DNA from: Myxococcales bacterium
GTDB taxonomy: Bacteria > Myxococcota > UBA727 > JABDBI01
Assembly: GCA_023248545.1 (NCBI GenBank)
Contig: JAHFEF010000007.1
Location: 1 to 54,813 of the forward strand
Direction: 5' to 3'
DNA: 54,813 nt
Each line of letters opens with the position of its first letter. The stretch's first letter is position 1. Below are positions 27,451 through 34,583 of this stretch, piece by piece. The translations under genes were made by a program, and so were the position numbers. The notes beneath the pieces were generated by a model. It was not told the DNA's origin. It saw only the letters and a list, made by a program, of their open reading frames with translations, and ran no database searches.

Positions 27451-28551
27451 TTAAACAATTTGATACGCCATGAGGTTAAAAAAAACAAGTTCATTTTCAG
27501 TGTACCATTGAATAGCGATAAGCCCAGAGGGTGTTACTGTGATGAAGTCGACCCAGCGATCTTGAAAAAGATTACCAATGAAGCCAACTTGATGACCCAA
27601 TCGATCAAAAAATCGAATATGGTGGCCCCTTCGTTGCCTGTTTTCCAGCTCTCCCTCGTTATATTCCATCACAGCAATTCTATTGTTGGGAGCGATCGCA
27701 AGTCCGCTTGAGGAATGAATCCTGTTTGGGGATTGGAACTGGCCTATAACAGTTCCATCTTCATTGAAAAAGAGGACACGATGTTGTATTTGTTCAAGTA
27801 CAGCGACTGTTCCCTCTTCGGTGGCTACAACTTCACTTGGGCCCAAGCATTCAGTGGTTCTAACTGCTCCATTGGCATCAAACCAGATAAGACGATTGTT
27901 TCCATAATCCGTCGCTACAATACCACTGGCGGTTATAGCAACGGAACCTATTCTACTGAAATTAATCCCAGCCGCTTGTTTTAGAGTTTCACCGGAACGA
28001 AGAAATCGAATTGTATTCGAATATGGGTTAACTTCAACAACACTGCTATCATGGGCGGTAGCAAATCTACAACGAAAGGTTCCCGGGTTTCGTATTTTGG
28101 TTTGTGCAATCGTTCTCCGACTTGGACCCAGTTGTCGAATCCGACGGATAGTACCAGGAGCTATGCTGGGAAAATAGAAGTGCAAAAAATACCCGTAAGG
28201 ACATATTTCGCTCTCTCCTACCCTCATTCCGCCTGAAGGAGTCTGTTCGAGATGTAGAATTCTCGTGTGCCCTGGTAACGGTATCGAACCCACTTGAACC
28301 ACTTGTAAATACTCAGCCATTACACGAACCACATCAGTCGGAAAAATGCGTGTTAATCGCAAAAGTCCACGTGCCAAGTTTTCTGTCAGAAAAATTTGTT
28401 GACGGTATGCGCCCAATAATGTGATTAAGCCGGGAAGAAGACCCGGCACAAAAGCCATTGAAGGTCGAACATCGCGACCCAAGCATTGTCCTCCGATGAC
28501 AGGAGGAGCTGTCAGAAAAACACAGAAAAGAGCCATGCGCATAACTGGCAT
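27451..28551 (-). CDS. Exported NHL-repeat beta-propeller protein
   Basis: A protein of about 366 aa with a signal peptide (MRMALFCVFLTAPPVIGG). From about residue 160 on it has NHL-like blades: SVAITASGIVATDYGNNRLI, VVATEEGTVAVLEQIQHRVLFF, GLAIAPNNRIAVMEY and ITVTPSGLIAIQWY. The N-terminal part contains a helical segment (FPTDVVRVMAEYL, about 70-82) that faintly recalls the F-box core. The ATG at 28551 has GGA just upstream; ATGs at 28542 and 28536 are alternatives. It precedes the RING protein gene in an apparent two-gene operon that runs opposite to trpS. Confidence 0.7.
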   Translation of the reverse strand: MPVMRMALFCVFLTAPPVIGGQCLGRDVRPSMAFVPGLLPGLITLLGAYRQQIFLTENLARGLLRLTRIFPTDVVRVMAEYLQVVQVGSIPLPGHTRILHLEQTPSGGMRVGESEICPYGYFLHFYFPSIAPGTIRRIRQLGPSRRTIAQTKIRNPGTFRCRFATAHDSSVVEVNPYSNTIRFLRSGETLKQAAGINFSRIGSVAITASGIVATDYGNNRLIWFDANGAVRTTECLGPSEVVATEEGTVAVLEQIQHRVLFFNEDGTVIGQFQSPNRIHSSSGLAIAPNNRIAVMEYNEGELENRQRRGHHIRFFDRLGHQVGFIGNLFQDRWVDFITVTPSGLIAIQWYTENELVFFNLMAYQIV

Positions 28552-28605
28552 ATCCAAAGGAACACTCGGTTTAATCGGAATATTCGCTTTTGTCCGCGCA
28601 GCGGT

Positions 28606-28619
28606 GGGGATGATTTACG
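28606..28619 (+). repeat. trpS 3'-end repeat R1, copy B
   Basis: GGGGATGATTTACG matches trpS exactly. The preceding bases read VRAAVGMIYE in the trpS-like frame, against VRGAMGMIYG in trpS itself. The copy therefore looks like the end of a diverged trpS allele that arrived with the neighbouring DNA. Twenty-six more bases after it resemble copy D. Confidence 0.7.
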
Positions 28620-28649
28620 AATGACAGGCATCATGCTACTTAATGCCAC

Positions 28650-29240
28650 ATGGTTAGTTTAAAGCACACAGAGAGTACAATCGAAGATCTCATAGATCTG
28701 CCTGAAGATACGAAAGCCGAGCTGATTGACGGCGAGATTTATATGATGGCGCCGGCTTTAGCAAGGCACTCGCTCGTAGGTACGGCTCTAACCTCTGAAC
28801 TCTCTACTTACTTCAAAGAAAAACGCAAGAAAGGCCCGCAGGGTGGCGATGGCGATTCATGGCTAATCATTTCCGAAGCTTGGGTCTACTATGATCGCCA
28901 TAACTCGTTTGTCCACGATATCGCTGGGTTTCTTGAAAGAGACCTGCCTGAACTGCCGACCAAAGGCCCCATTGAAGCAAGACCGTCCTGGGTGTGCGAG
29001 ATTCTTTCGCCCTCCAATTGGCGAAATGACACGCAAAAAAAGAGGGTTATTCTTGAAGAACACCAAGTCCCCTATTATTGGCTGGTCGACCCGGAAAGAA
29101 AGACGATTCAGGTATTTGAACTATTGGGCAATACCAAAAGATATGAATTTGTTTACTCAGTTGAAAAGACAGATGGCTTGGTCAAGCTCCCGCCCTTCAC
29201 AGACCTAGAGTTAGACCTGACAGAAGTGTTTCGACACTAG
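28650..29240 (+). CDS. Uma2-family (DUF820) PD-(D/E)xK endonuclease-like protein
   Basis: A 196-aa protein of the Uma2 family. Typical pieces are KAELIDGEIYMM near residue 25, the 'FVHDIAGFLERDLPEL' strand with a metal-binding Asp, 'PSWVCEILSPSN' with the active-site Glu, and 'YYWLVDPERKTIQVFEL'. The fold is that of PD-(D/E)xK nucleases; family members are widespread in cyanobacteria and deltaproteobacteria and their substrates are largely unknown. It lies between two trpS-end repeats and a shortened relic of the same gene is at 33.86-33.93 kb, so it behaves like a moving cassette. Confidence 0.88.
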   Translation: MVSLKHTESTIEDLIDLPEDTKAELIDGEIYMMAPALARHSLVGTALTSELSTYFKEKRKKGPQGGDGDSWLIISEAWVYYDRHNSFVHDIAGFLERDLPELPTKGPIEARPSWVCEILSPSNWRNDTQKKRVILEEHQVPYYWLVDPERKTIQVFELLGNTKRYEFVYSVEKTDGLVKLPPFTDLELDLTEVFRH

Positions 29241-29253
29241 GGCCTGTCATTAA

Positions 29254-29281
29254 AATGGGGATGGTTTACGGGTGATCACGC
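29254..29281 (+). repeat. trpS 3'-end repeat R1, copy C
   Basis: Matches copy A over 28 bases with one difference (GATGGTTTACG for GATGATTTACG). It leads directly into the intact SRPBCC-RING gene, whose GTG start overlaps the former trpS stop. This copy probably preserves the original junction. Confidence 0.85.
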
Positions 29282-29958
29282 TTGTCAGCGCTTTTGCATT
29301 CCTGCTGCCATATGTGGGAGAACCGCCAGAAATCGAGTTCACCCCAGAACAGCAAACACAAATTGCCCAAGGGGATTTGGTTTATCTCTCTGATAACAGT
29401 ACCGATGAGGTTATGGGGAGTACCATTGCATTTCGCGTGAACGCTTCGCCCACAGATATTTGGAGCGTGCTCAGTGACTGGTCCTATGAGATTGGTTTTT
29501 GGCGTGTCAAACAGGTTGTGGGTGACCCGGCGCAAAGTGATGTAGTCCGCCATGGCAAGCTTAGGCTGAGTAGCCTTTGCGCCAACGGGATCTTTGGAAT
29601 CGGCAGTTTCAGGACTCGCGATATGGCTGAAACAATCCATAGAAATTTACGAGTCGTAGTTGCCGGACGTTTATATACAAAGTTTGACCCTGAACCACTT
29701 AGTCCCCTGATGATTGGAGGTCTTCTTGGGGGAAGTATGATGGTGATCATGGCGGTAATCTGTTCCAGGTCTCCATCCAGAGTGATGCCCGTTGTCTATC
29801 CAGGAAGAGGTCAATTTAATACCGGTTGTCCAATGTGCTTTATGGTATCGGATGAACAATTAGGTCACCTTTCTTGTGGTCATACATATCATTTGGGTTG
29901 TATTCAAGAATGGCTTAAAAAAACTAAAGGCGTGATTTGTCCGCACTGCGGGACATGA
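29272..29958 (+). CDS. Membrane-anchored RING-H2 protein with N-terminal SRPBCC-like part
   Basis: A 228-aa protein in three parts. Residues 22-135 resemble the first half of an SRPBCC/START-type lipid-binding domain (TIAFRVNASPTDIWSVLSDW). Residues 146-164 are one transmembrane helix (LMIGGLLGGSMMVIMAVIC). Residues 186-226 are a complete RING-H2 finger: Cys186, Cys189, Cys202, His204, His207, Cys210, Cys223 and Cys226. Membrane RING-H2 proteins are a standard class of eukaryotic ubiquitin ligases. The lipid-binding domain seems to be cut short at the membrane helix, so the gene may be a fusion. It starts with GTG inside a trpS-end repeat. It is separate in sequence from the RING-HC protein 2 kb away, which suggests two acquisitions. 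Confidence 0.78.
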   Translation: MITLVSAFAFLLPYVGEPPEIEFTPEQQTQIAQGDLVYLSDNSTDEVMGSTIAFRVNASPTDIWSVLSDWSYEIGFWRVKQVVGDPAQSDVVRHGKLRLSSLCANGIFGIGSFRTRDMAETIHRNLRVVVAGRLYTKFDPEPLSPLMIGGLLGGSMMVIMAVICSRSPSRVMPVVYPGRGQFNTGCPMCFMVSDEQLGHLSCGHTYHLGCIQEWLKKTKGVICPHCGT

Positions 29959-30083
29959 TGGGTTCCCAAAGCATTGTGCGCATGTGAGAAAGCCGTTTCC
30001 ATTCCAAGTAAGCAGAATACTTCAAAGTTCTGACGAAGTTGAGCGTAGACAGACTCTCATCTTCGGCTTATAGCCTAGGCAAT

Positions 30084-30704
30084 ATGTCCATATTATTTGA
30101 AGGCTTCTTTTTGCAGGCAAGCCTGATTCTTGCGCTGGGAGCCCAAAATCTTTTTGTATTAGAATCAGGTTTAAAAAAGCAACGTTACCTTCTTGTGGCG
30201 AGTTTGTGTTCGCTTTGTGATGCCTTATTGATCACACTAGGTGTTTTGGGTGTTGCAACGCTCTTTGTTCAGATTCCGTTGTTGAAGATTGGTCTTGGCG
30301 TTTTCGGAGTTGCTTTTTTGCTCTGGTACGGCGTTGTCAAACTTTTCGAAAAACCTGCTTCTTTGGAAAACTCTCATGCTCTTAAGAAATCTTCTCATTT
30401 AAGAACCGTTGTCTTACAAACATTGGCATTTAGTATTTTGAATCCCCATGTCTATCTCGATGCAATTGTGTTGATTGGTGGTTACTCGACAACATTTCCA
30501 ACCGCACTTGAACGTGCTTGGTTTGGCGCTGGCGCAGCACTGTTCTCAGTTGTTTGGTTCTTTGGGCTTGCTCTTTTATCTGCTCGCGCCAGCAAACTGT
30601 TAAATAATCCTAAAACAATGCGCATGATCTTTGTGATATCAGGCTGTGTGCTGATTGCTCTCGCGCTCAAACTAGGTATTGATGTGTGGAGCTGGTTAAT
30701 ATGA
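30084..30704 (+). CDS. LysE/ArgO-family amino acid exporter
   Basis: Inner-membrane exporter of 206 aa with about six hydrophobic helices. The family motif is ILALGAQNLFVLESGLKKQR near the N-terminus, followed by 'SLCDALLITLGVLGV' and 'LAFSILNPHVYLDAIVLIGG', which contains the conserved Asn-Pro. ArgO and LysE export arginine or lysine and analogues. The ATG at 30084 begins the family-like N-terminus; a TTG 15 codons upstream adds unrelated residues. It is the only clear transporter in the accessory island. Confidence 0.88.
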   Translation: MSILFEGFFLQASLILALGAQNLFVLESGLKKQRYLLVASLCSLCDALLITLGVLGVATLFVQIPLLKIGLGVFGVAFLLWYGVVKLFEKPASLENSHALKKSSHLRTVVLQTLAFSILNPHVYLDAIVLIGGYSTTFPTALERAWFGAGAALFSVVWFFGLALLSARASKLLNNPKTMRMIFVISGCVLIALALKLGIDVWSWLI

Positions 30705-30731
30705 AAAAGGTGTCAGGCTATACCTTTTCTA

Positions 30732-31052
30732 TTGGTTGACCTCGGCAAGCGCCACGAGAACAGATGCAAGATCTATCGGGTGGAAGTTCAGCAGAAAGGG
30801 GGTATGACGCCTGAAGCTCAACGACAATGGGATTTCTTCGGACACATATTTAAAGCGGTCTTTAAGCGCGTCGATGAGGAAAAATTGAAAGCGTATTACG
30901 CCAAAGCAACGTGGAACTTAGAGGGCATCACCGATATCCATCAGCTATATAGAAAAACGTTTGATGGGATGTATGCGCTCCCAGAGCTTGAGCCTCATCT
31001 GCCTTTATGGAAGAGGAAACCGCTCCAACCTGAACCTTGTCACTTGTCATAA
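30732..31052 (+). CDS. Unrecognised reading frame ending in repeat R2
   Basis: I do not recognise this protein. It could be the C-terminal piece of a longer one. The longest frame begins at a TTG (30732) and encodes 106 residues; an ATG at 30804 follows a GGGGG but at very close spacing. The stretch DEEKLKAYYAKATWNLEGI is charged and helical. The end, YALPELEPHLPLWKRKPLQ, is encoded by a 75-bp segment repeated at 32338. No signal peptide or membrane helix is visible. It may be a gene fragment left by recombination. Confidence 0.3.
   Translation: MVDLGKRHENRCKIYRVEVQQKGGMTPEAQRQWDFFGHIFKAVFKRVDEEKLKAYYAKATWNLEGITDIHQLYRKTFDGMYALPELEPHLPLWKRKPLQPEPCHLS
30968..31042 (+). repeat. 75-bp direct repeat R2, copy 1
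   Basis: Identical to 32338-32412 except for three base changes (96 %). Both copies read YALPELEPxLPLWKRKP in the same frame. A 17-base piece (GCTCCACCCTGAACCTT, one change) recurs at 33812-33828 just before trpS-end copy D. Confidence 0.9.
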
Positions 31053-31157
31053 TCCAACGCATCTCGCATGCCATCCCCATTCGGGTCTAACTGCAGCATG
31101 AACGCAAGATTTTTGATGGCAGTCACGAATATAAGTGCCCAACCTAAAGCGTCCAAA
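31041..31157 (-). pseudogene. Fragment with Ca-binding-like LDPNGDGMRDALDYDK end
   Basis: An open stretch of 38 codons on the minus strand without a start codon. It ends LDPNGDGMRDALDYDK, the pattern of thrombospondin-type-3 or similar Asp-rich calcium loops found at the ends of secreted proteins. It is probably the tail of a lost gene. Confidence 0.3.
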
Positions 31158-31195
31158 TCTTAACCTCTTCAGATAGATCTAGAGGAGGAAATTAA

Positions 31196-31438
31196 ATGGA
31201 AGCACAAACCACACAGAAACAGCCCTGGATTAAGTGGCTCACAATCGGATTTCTTGGTACCTTGGGTATATTATGCCTGTTCGTGACTATACTGGCATTC
31301 AAATTCTCACCCATCCTCTCAGTTGATGAAAAAACAGGTTCAGTTGAAATCCTCGGTGGCATGGTAACGGTCCATGGAGACCCAGACGCTGCCCAAGACG
31401 AAGAAAATGAACATGCTCAGGGAAAAAAGTCCATCTAA
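31196..31438 (+). CDS. Small single-pass membrane protein
   Basis: An unrecognised 80-aa protein. One transmembrane helix (about 15-38, LTIGFLGTLGILCLFVTILAF) is flanked by a positively charged N-terminus and an acidic C-terminal tail (DPDAAQDEENEHAQGKK). The ATG at 31196 has a near-perfect ribosome-binding site (GAGGAGGAAATTAA), which strongly supports translation. It lies 63 bases before the HEPN/MNT toxin-antitoxin pair and may be transcribed with it. Confidence 0.6.
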   Translation: MEAQTTQKQPWIKWLTIGFLGTLGILCLFVTILAFKFSPILSVDEKTGSVEILGGMVTVHGDPDAAQDEENEHAQGKKSI

Positions 31439-31501
31439 AAAAAGAAAAAAGAGTCAAGATTCTGTCTTGCAGTCTTACTGCTATCATGTGAGGAATCGCC
31501 G

Positions 31502-31918
31502 ATGGAACCAGAACTCGATATCCGTTGGAAGCAACGCTTCGATCATTTTCAAAAAGCTCTACAAGAATTTACAGAAGCCGTTAATTTGGCTCATCAAAGG
31601 TCTCTCTCTAAACTTGAGACACAAGGCCTTATTCAAGCATTTGAGTTCACCCATGAACTCAGCTGGAATGTCATGAAAGATTTTATCGCAGCCCACGGTG
31701 ACATGACCATTATTGGTTCAAGAGATGCCACACGCGAAGCATTTCAAAAAGGTCTTATTTCTGAAGGCCAAATATGGATGGACATGATTAAAAGCAGAAA
31801 TCTTACAAGTCATACCTACAATGAAGACGTTGCATTAGATATTGCAGACAGAATAATTCATCAATATTCAGCAAGGTTTAAAGACTTTGAAAAGAAAATG
31901 CTTGAGTTCAAAAAATGA
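31502..31918 (+). CDS. HEPN-domain toxin-like protein (HI0074 family)
   Basis: A 138-aa all-helical protein of the HI0074 nucleotidyltransferase-substrate-binding family. Conserved pieces are GLIQAFEFTHELSWNVMKDF, 'GSRDATREAFQKGLI' and the HEPN R-x4-H motif (Arg99 to His104 in SRNLTSH). In HEPN/MNT modules the HEPN protein is an RNase toxin and the partner nucleotidyltransferase silences it by AMPylation. The ATG follows GAGGAA. The stop overlaps the start of the partner gene by four bases. Confidence 0.88.
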   Translation: MEPELDIRWKQRFDHFQKALQEFTEAVNLAHQRSLSKLETQGLIQAFEFTHELSWNVMKDFIAAHGDMTIIGSRDATREAFQKGLISEGQIWMDMIKSRNLTSHTYNEDVALDIADRIIHQYSARFKDFEKKMLEFKK

Positions 31919-32235
31919 GTCTCTCCAATACATCTGGCCTGAGCCAGGAAACAATCTCGAAAATATGCGGCGTATTCTCTCGATTTCCCGAAATCGATGA
32001 AGCAATTCTTTATGGCTCACGGGCTAAAGGAAACTACCGAGAGGGCTCTGATATTGATTTGACCCTTCAAGGAGATGCTCTTTCTTTGGAATTATTACTA
32101 AAAGTAATGACAGAAATAGACGATCTCATGCTGCCATACAAGTTTGATTTATCCATTCACAAGCATATCAACGATAAACCGCTGCTCGAACATATTCAGC
32201 GGGTTGGAAAAATATTCTACAGGAAACACACATGA
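31915..32235 (+). CDS. MNT-type nucleotidyltransferase antitoxin (HI0073 family)
   Basis: A 106-aa minimal nucleotidyltransferase. The signature is GSRAKGNYREGSDIDL: Gly34-Ser35 followed by catalytic Asp46 and Asp48, and a third acidic position in KFDLSIHKH. It pairs with the HEPN gene just upstream (ATGA overlap). Known partners transfer AMP to the HEPN toxin and block it. Confidence 0.88.
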   Translation: MSLSNTSGLSQETISKICGVFSRFPEIDEAILYGSRAKGNYREGSDIDLTLQGDALSLELLLKVMTEIDDLMLPYKFDLSIHKHINDKPLLEHIQRVGKIFYRKHT

Positions 32236-32337
32236 ACATATGTGCACCATTGATTATCTTTTTACTTTCTACTTCTTAACTGCGTGGACTCATTTGGAAC
32301 TAGGTGCAGGCAACTTGACCGAAATGCACAATACACG

Positions 32338-32412
32338 GATGTATGCACTTCCAGAGCTTGAGCCTGATCTGCCTTTATGGAAGAGGAAACCGCTCCAACC
32401 TGAACCTTGTCA
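32338..32412 (+). repeat. 75-bp direct repeat R2, copy 2
   Basis: Second copy of the 30968-31042 repeat. The surrounding 32236-32520 shows no supported gene; the repeat ends 108 bases before the next start codon. Confidence 0.9.
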
Positions 32413-32520
32413 TAACGTTATCCCAAGAATCATTCAGCGAGATCTTGTTTAGCCAAATTGAAACATAAGTAGATATTACAAAGACACAATCGCGATGGGG
32501 ATCCTTTTCCATGGGGAATT

Positions 32521-33801
32521 ATGCCGAAAAAATATGACCTCACGGTTTATGGCGCCACTGGTTTTACGGGTGTGCAGGCCGCCCGCGCTTTCGCCGATGT
32601 GAGCCAGAGACATGGATTGAAAATCGCGATTTCTGGGCGTAATCACGAAAAATTAAAATCGCTTGCCGCTACTTTGTCACGACCAGTTGATATTTTAGTC
32701 GCAGAAAGTACTGATAAAAAAGCACTCAATCATCTGACAAAGCAAAGCAAGCTGGTTGTTAATCTGGCGGGACCTTTTGCTAAATACGCACCACATTTGA
32801 TTGCAAGCTGCGTTGAAAACCGGTGCAATTACATCGACATCACAGGAGAGGCAACGTTCATTGGTGAAATGATCGAGCTTCACCATCAACAGGCCCAAAA
32901 AAGTGGCGTTCGAATTATTCCGTTTTGCGGTTTTGACTCCATACCCTCGGATATCGGTTGGTACTATATGTTGCGAGAGTGGCGCAAACGATTTCTACAT
33001 TCAAACGAAGCCTGCCAAAAGATAAGTGCTCTTTTTCAAATACGGGGTGGATTTAATGGTGGAACGATTGCGACTGCCATTCAGCTTGCCAAAGAAGGCA
33101 AGGCGCAGGTTCTCAGTCGCAATTTAACCCTATTGTGTGATCCGAATTTGCCACTGCCCAATGCAGGGGCCGATTGGATTGCTCCTCGAAAAATCAAAGG
33201 ACTGGAAGGATATGGTGCACCATTTTTTATGGCACCCATTAACACCCGCGTGGTGAGACGCTCACAGTCTTTATTTGCAAAAGATGAATTGCCGCTCACG
33301 TTTTCACCCTCTAGGGATGTTTTGTATGAAGAGGGACTGTATGTTAAAGAGTCAGTCCCGGCTATGAGCAGTGCGATCAGCACGATGCTTTTTGCGCTCA
33401 ATATTTTTTCGCGTTCCAAAATACTTGCGGCTGTCGTTGAAAAAATTGCGCCCAAGTCTGGCAGTGGACCCTCGGAAGAAAACATGAATTCCGGATTTGC
33501 CAAAGTCAGTTATGTGGCCACAGGTGAACGAGGTTCGATACTCCAAGGGAAGTTTAGATCCGAAGGCGATCCGGGCAATCGGACGACCATTAAACTTCTG
33601 ATACAGGCTGCTTTGTGTCTGGCGCTTGATGAGGAAAGAAAAAAACTACCAGAAGCCAGCGGTGTGCTGACGCCGGCCTACGCATTTAGAGATGTGCTAA
33701 TAGATCGTTTGATCGAAAATGGGGTTCAATTGAGCATTGATAGCCCGGTCGTGAAGCTTACGGCGAAAACGAAACCACATGGACCGACCGCTTCGGATTG
33801 A
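32521..33801 (+). CDS. Saccharopine-dehydrogenase-like NAD(P)-binding oxidoreductase
   Basis: A 426-aa protein of the saccharopine dehydrogenase-like / trans-acting enoyl reductase family. The Rossmann start is DLTVYGATGFTGVQAARAF, then 'KLVVNLAGPFAKYAPHLIASCVENRCNYIDITGE' and 'RIIPFCGFDSIPSDIGWYY' follow, all typical of the SCCPDH/Rv2449c-like group rather than of true lysine-pathway enzymes. Mycobacterial relatives reduce polyketide intermediates in lipid assembly. Substrate here is unknown. The ATG follows GGGGAATT. It lies between an R2 repeat and the R2/R1 remnant at its 3' side. Confidence 0.88.
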   Translation: MPKKYDLTVYGATGFTGVQAARAFADVSQRHGLKIAISGRNHEKLKSLAATLSRPVDILVAESTDKKALNHLTKQSKLVVNLAGPFAKYAPHLIASCVENRCNYIDITGEATFIGEMIELHHQQAQKSGVRIIPFCGFDSIPSDIGWYYMLREWRKRFLHSNEACQKISALFQIRGGFNGGTIATAIQLAKEGKAQVLSRNLTLLCDPNLPLPNAGADWIAPRKIKGLEGYGAPFFMAPINTRVVRRSQSLFAKDELPLTFSPSRDVLYEEGLYVKESVPAMSSAISTMLFALNIFSRSKILAAVVEKIAPKSGSGPSEENMNSGFAKVSYVATGERGSILQGKFRSEGDPGNRTTIKLLIQAALCLALDEERKKLPEASGVLTPAYAFRDVLIDRLIENGVQLSIDSPVVKLTAKTKPHGPTASD

Positions 33802-33838
33802 ATTTGAAAATGCTCCACCCTGAACCTTCAAGCAATGT

Positions 33839-33930
33839 GGGATGATTTACGGGTGACAAGCCTCGTGCTATTCAATGTCATATGGTTAGCTCCCGCCCTT
33901 CACAGACCTAGAGTTGGACCTCGGGGAAGT
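33839..33930 (+). pseudogene. Relic of trpS end plus internally deleted Uma2 gene
   Basis: GGGATGATTTACGGGTGA (33839-33856, repeat R1 copy D) is followed by a sequence resembling 28623-28658 up to the Uma2 start (ATGGTTAG). It then jumps directly to the Uma2 3' end (CTCCCGCCCTTCACAGACC, matching 29187 onward). About 530 bases of the gene are missing, with a two-base AG overlap at the join. A non-functional deletion remnant of the cassette at 28.6-29.2 kb or of a relative. Confidence 0.8.
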
Positions 33931-34020
33931 TAAATCTTCCTCCAACCTGCACCAGGACCGCGACCTAAGCTTTTGATACGGCCGTCTTTTTGCCAGTCTT
34001 TCAAAGCCAACCTATCTGAA
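33931..34020 (-). pseudogene. Possible 3' fragment of an unidentified gene
   Basis: On the minus strand a frame without a start reads RLALKDWQKDGRIKSLGRG and ends PGAGWRKI. The style is that of the last helix and wing of a winged-helix protein. It overlaps the end of the RelE-type toxin gene in another frame. Probably a leftover from recombination; function cannot be told. Confidence 0.25.
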
Positions 34021-34314
34021 TAGTTCTAAATAATCACGTGCACCATGAAGAATGCGATGAACAACAATTTTGTGTTCACGAATCATGTAAAATACTAGAT
34101 AATTTGAAACCACCCAATATCGATATCCTAACTTCTTTAACTGACGTTCATTTGGAATTTTGCCTATTTTAGGATTTTGTCCTAATAAGTCAAAACTCTG
34201 TTCAAATTGGTTGAGAAGCTCATGGCCAGCACTTGCATTATCTGCTGAAACATAGGTGATAATTTCTGAGAGATCATTCTCAGCAACAGAGAGCAAGCGA
34301 ACTTGAAATTTCAT
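34012..34314 (-). CDS. RelE/ParE-family toxin
   Basis: A 100-aa toxin with the ParE/RelE pattern: VRLLSVAENDLSEIITYVS, 'NASAGHELLNQFEQSFDLLGQNPKIGK', 'LGYRYWVVSNYLVFYMI' and 'VVHRILHGARDYLELF'. Family members either cut mRNA or poison gyrase; the HGARDY end is common to both groups. Its ATG overlaps the stop of the upstream antitoxin gene (ATGA), the classic coupling. Confidence 0.9.
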   Translation of the reverse strand: MKFQVRLLSVAENDLSEIITYVSADNASAGHELLNQFEQSFDLLGQNPKIGKIPNERQLKKLGYRYWVVSNYLVFYMIREHKIVVHRILHGARDYLELFR

Positions 34315-34574
34315 GCAATTTTTGCTCTTAAATCTTTCATCACTGCTTCTAAAGTTCTGCCTTCTTGGCCTCTAGATTCTTCGGCTTGTGCTTCAGCAAG
34401 TTTTGCCATCAGATCCAATTGAGTTTTTAATCTGCCATAACTGGCTAAAGACATGAGAACAAGATCTCCTTCCCCATTTTTAGTAATAAAAATTGGCTCT
34501 CCAGAGGCATGCACGAAAGCAGACAACTCTTGAGATTTGTTTCTTAAATCAGAAATAGGTCTTATCATGGTCAT
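34311..34574 (-). CDS. Phd/YefM-family antitoxin
   Basis: An 87-aa antitoxin. The N-terminal DNA-binding half shows IRPISDLRNKSQELSAFV, 'GEPIFITKNGEGDLVLMSLASYGRL' as in Phd/YefM. The charged C-terminus would wrap around the toxin. It precedes the toxin gene and is itself preceded by an inverted repeat that could be its operator. An additional start two codons further in (MIRP) is possible. Confidence 0.9.
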   Translation of the reverse strand: MTMIRPISDLRNKSQELSAFVHASGEPIFITKNGEGDLVLMSLASYGRLKTQLDLMAKLAEAQAEESRGQEGRTLEAVMKDLRAKIA

Positions 34575-34583
34575 GCCCTGATT

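Noticed and set aside
28421..28624. Plus-strand frame ending VRAAVGMIYE as a gene
   Set aside because: Only its last dozen codons resemble TrpS; the rest is the antisense of the NHL gene. It is treated as repeat copy B.
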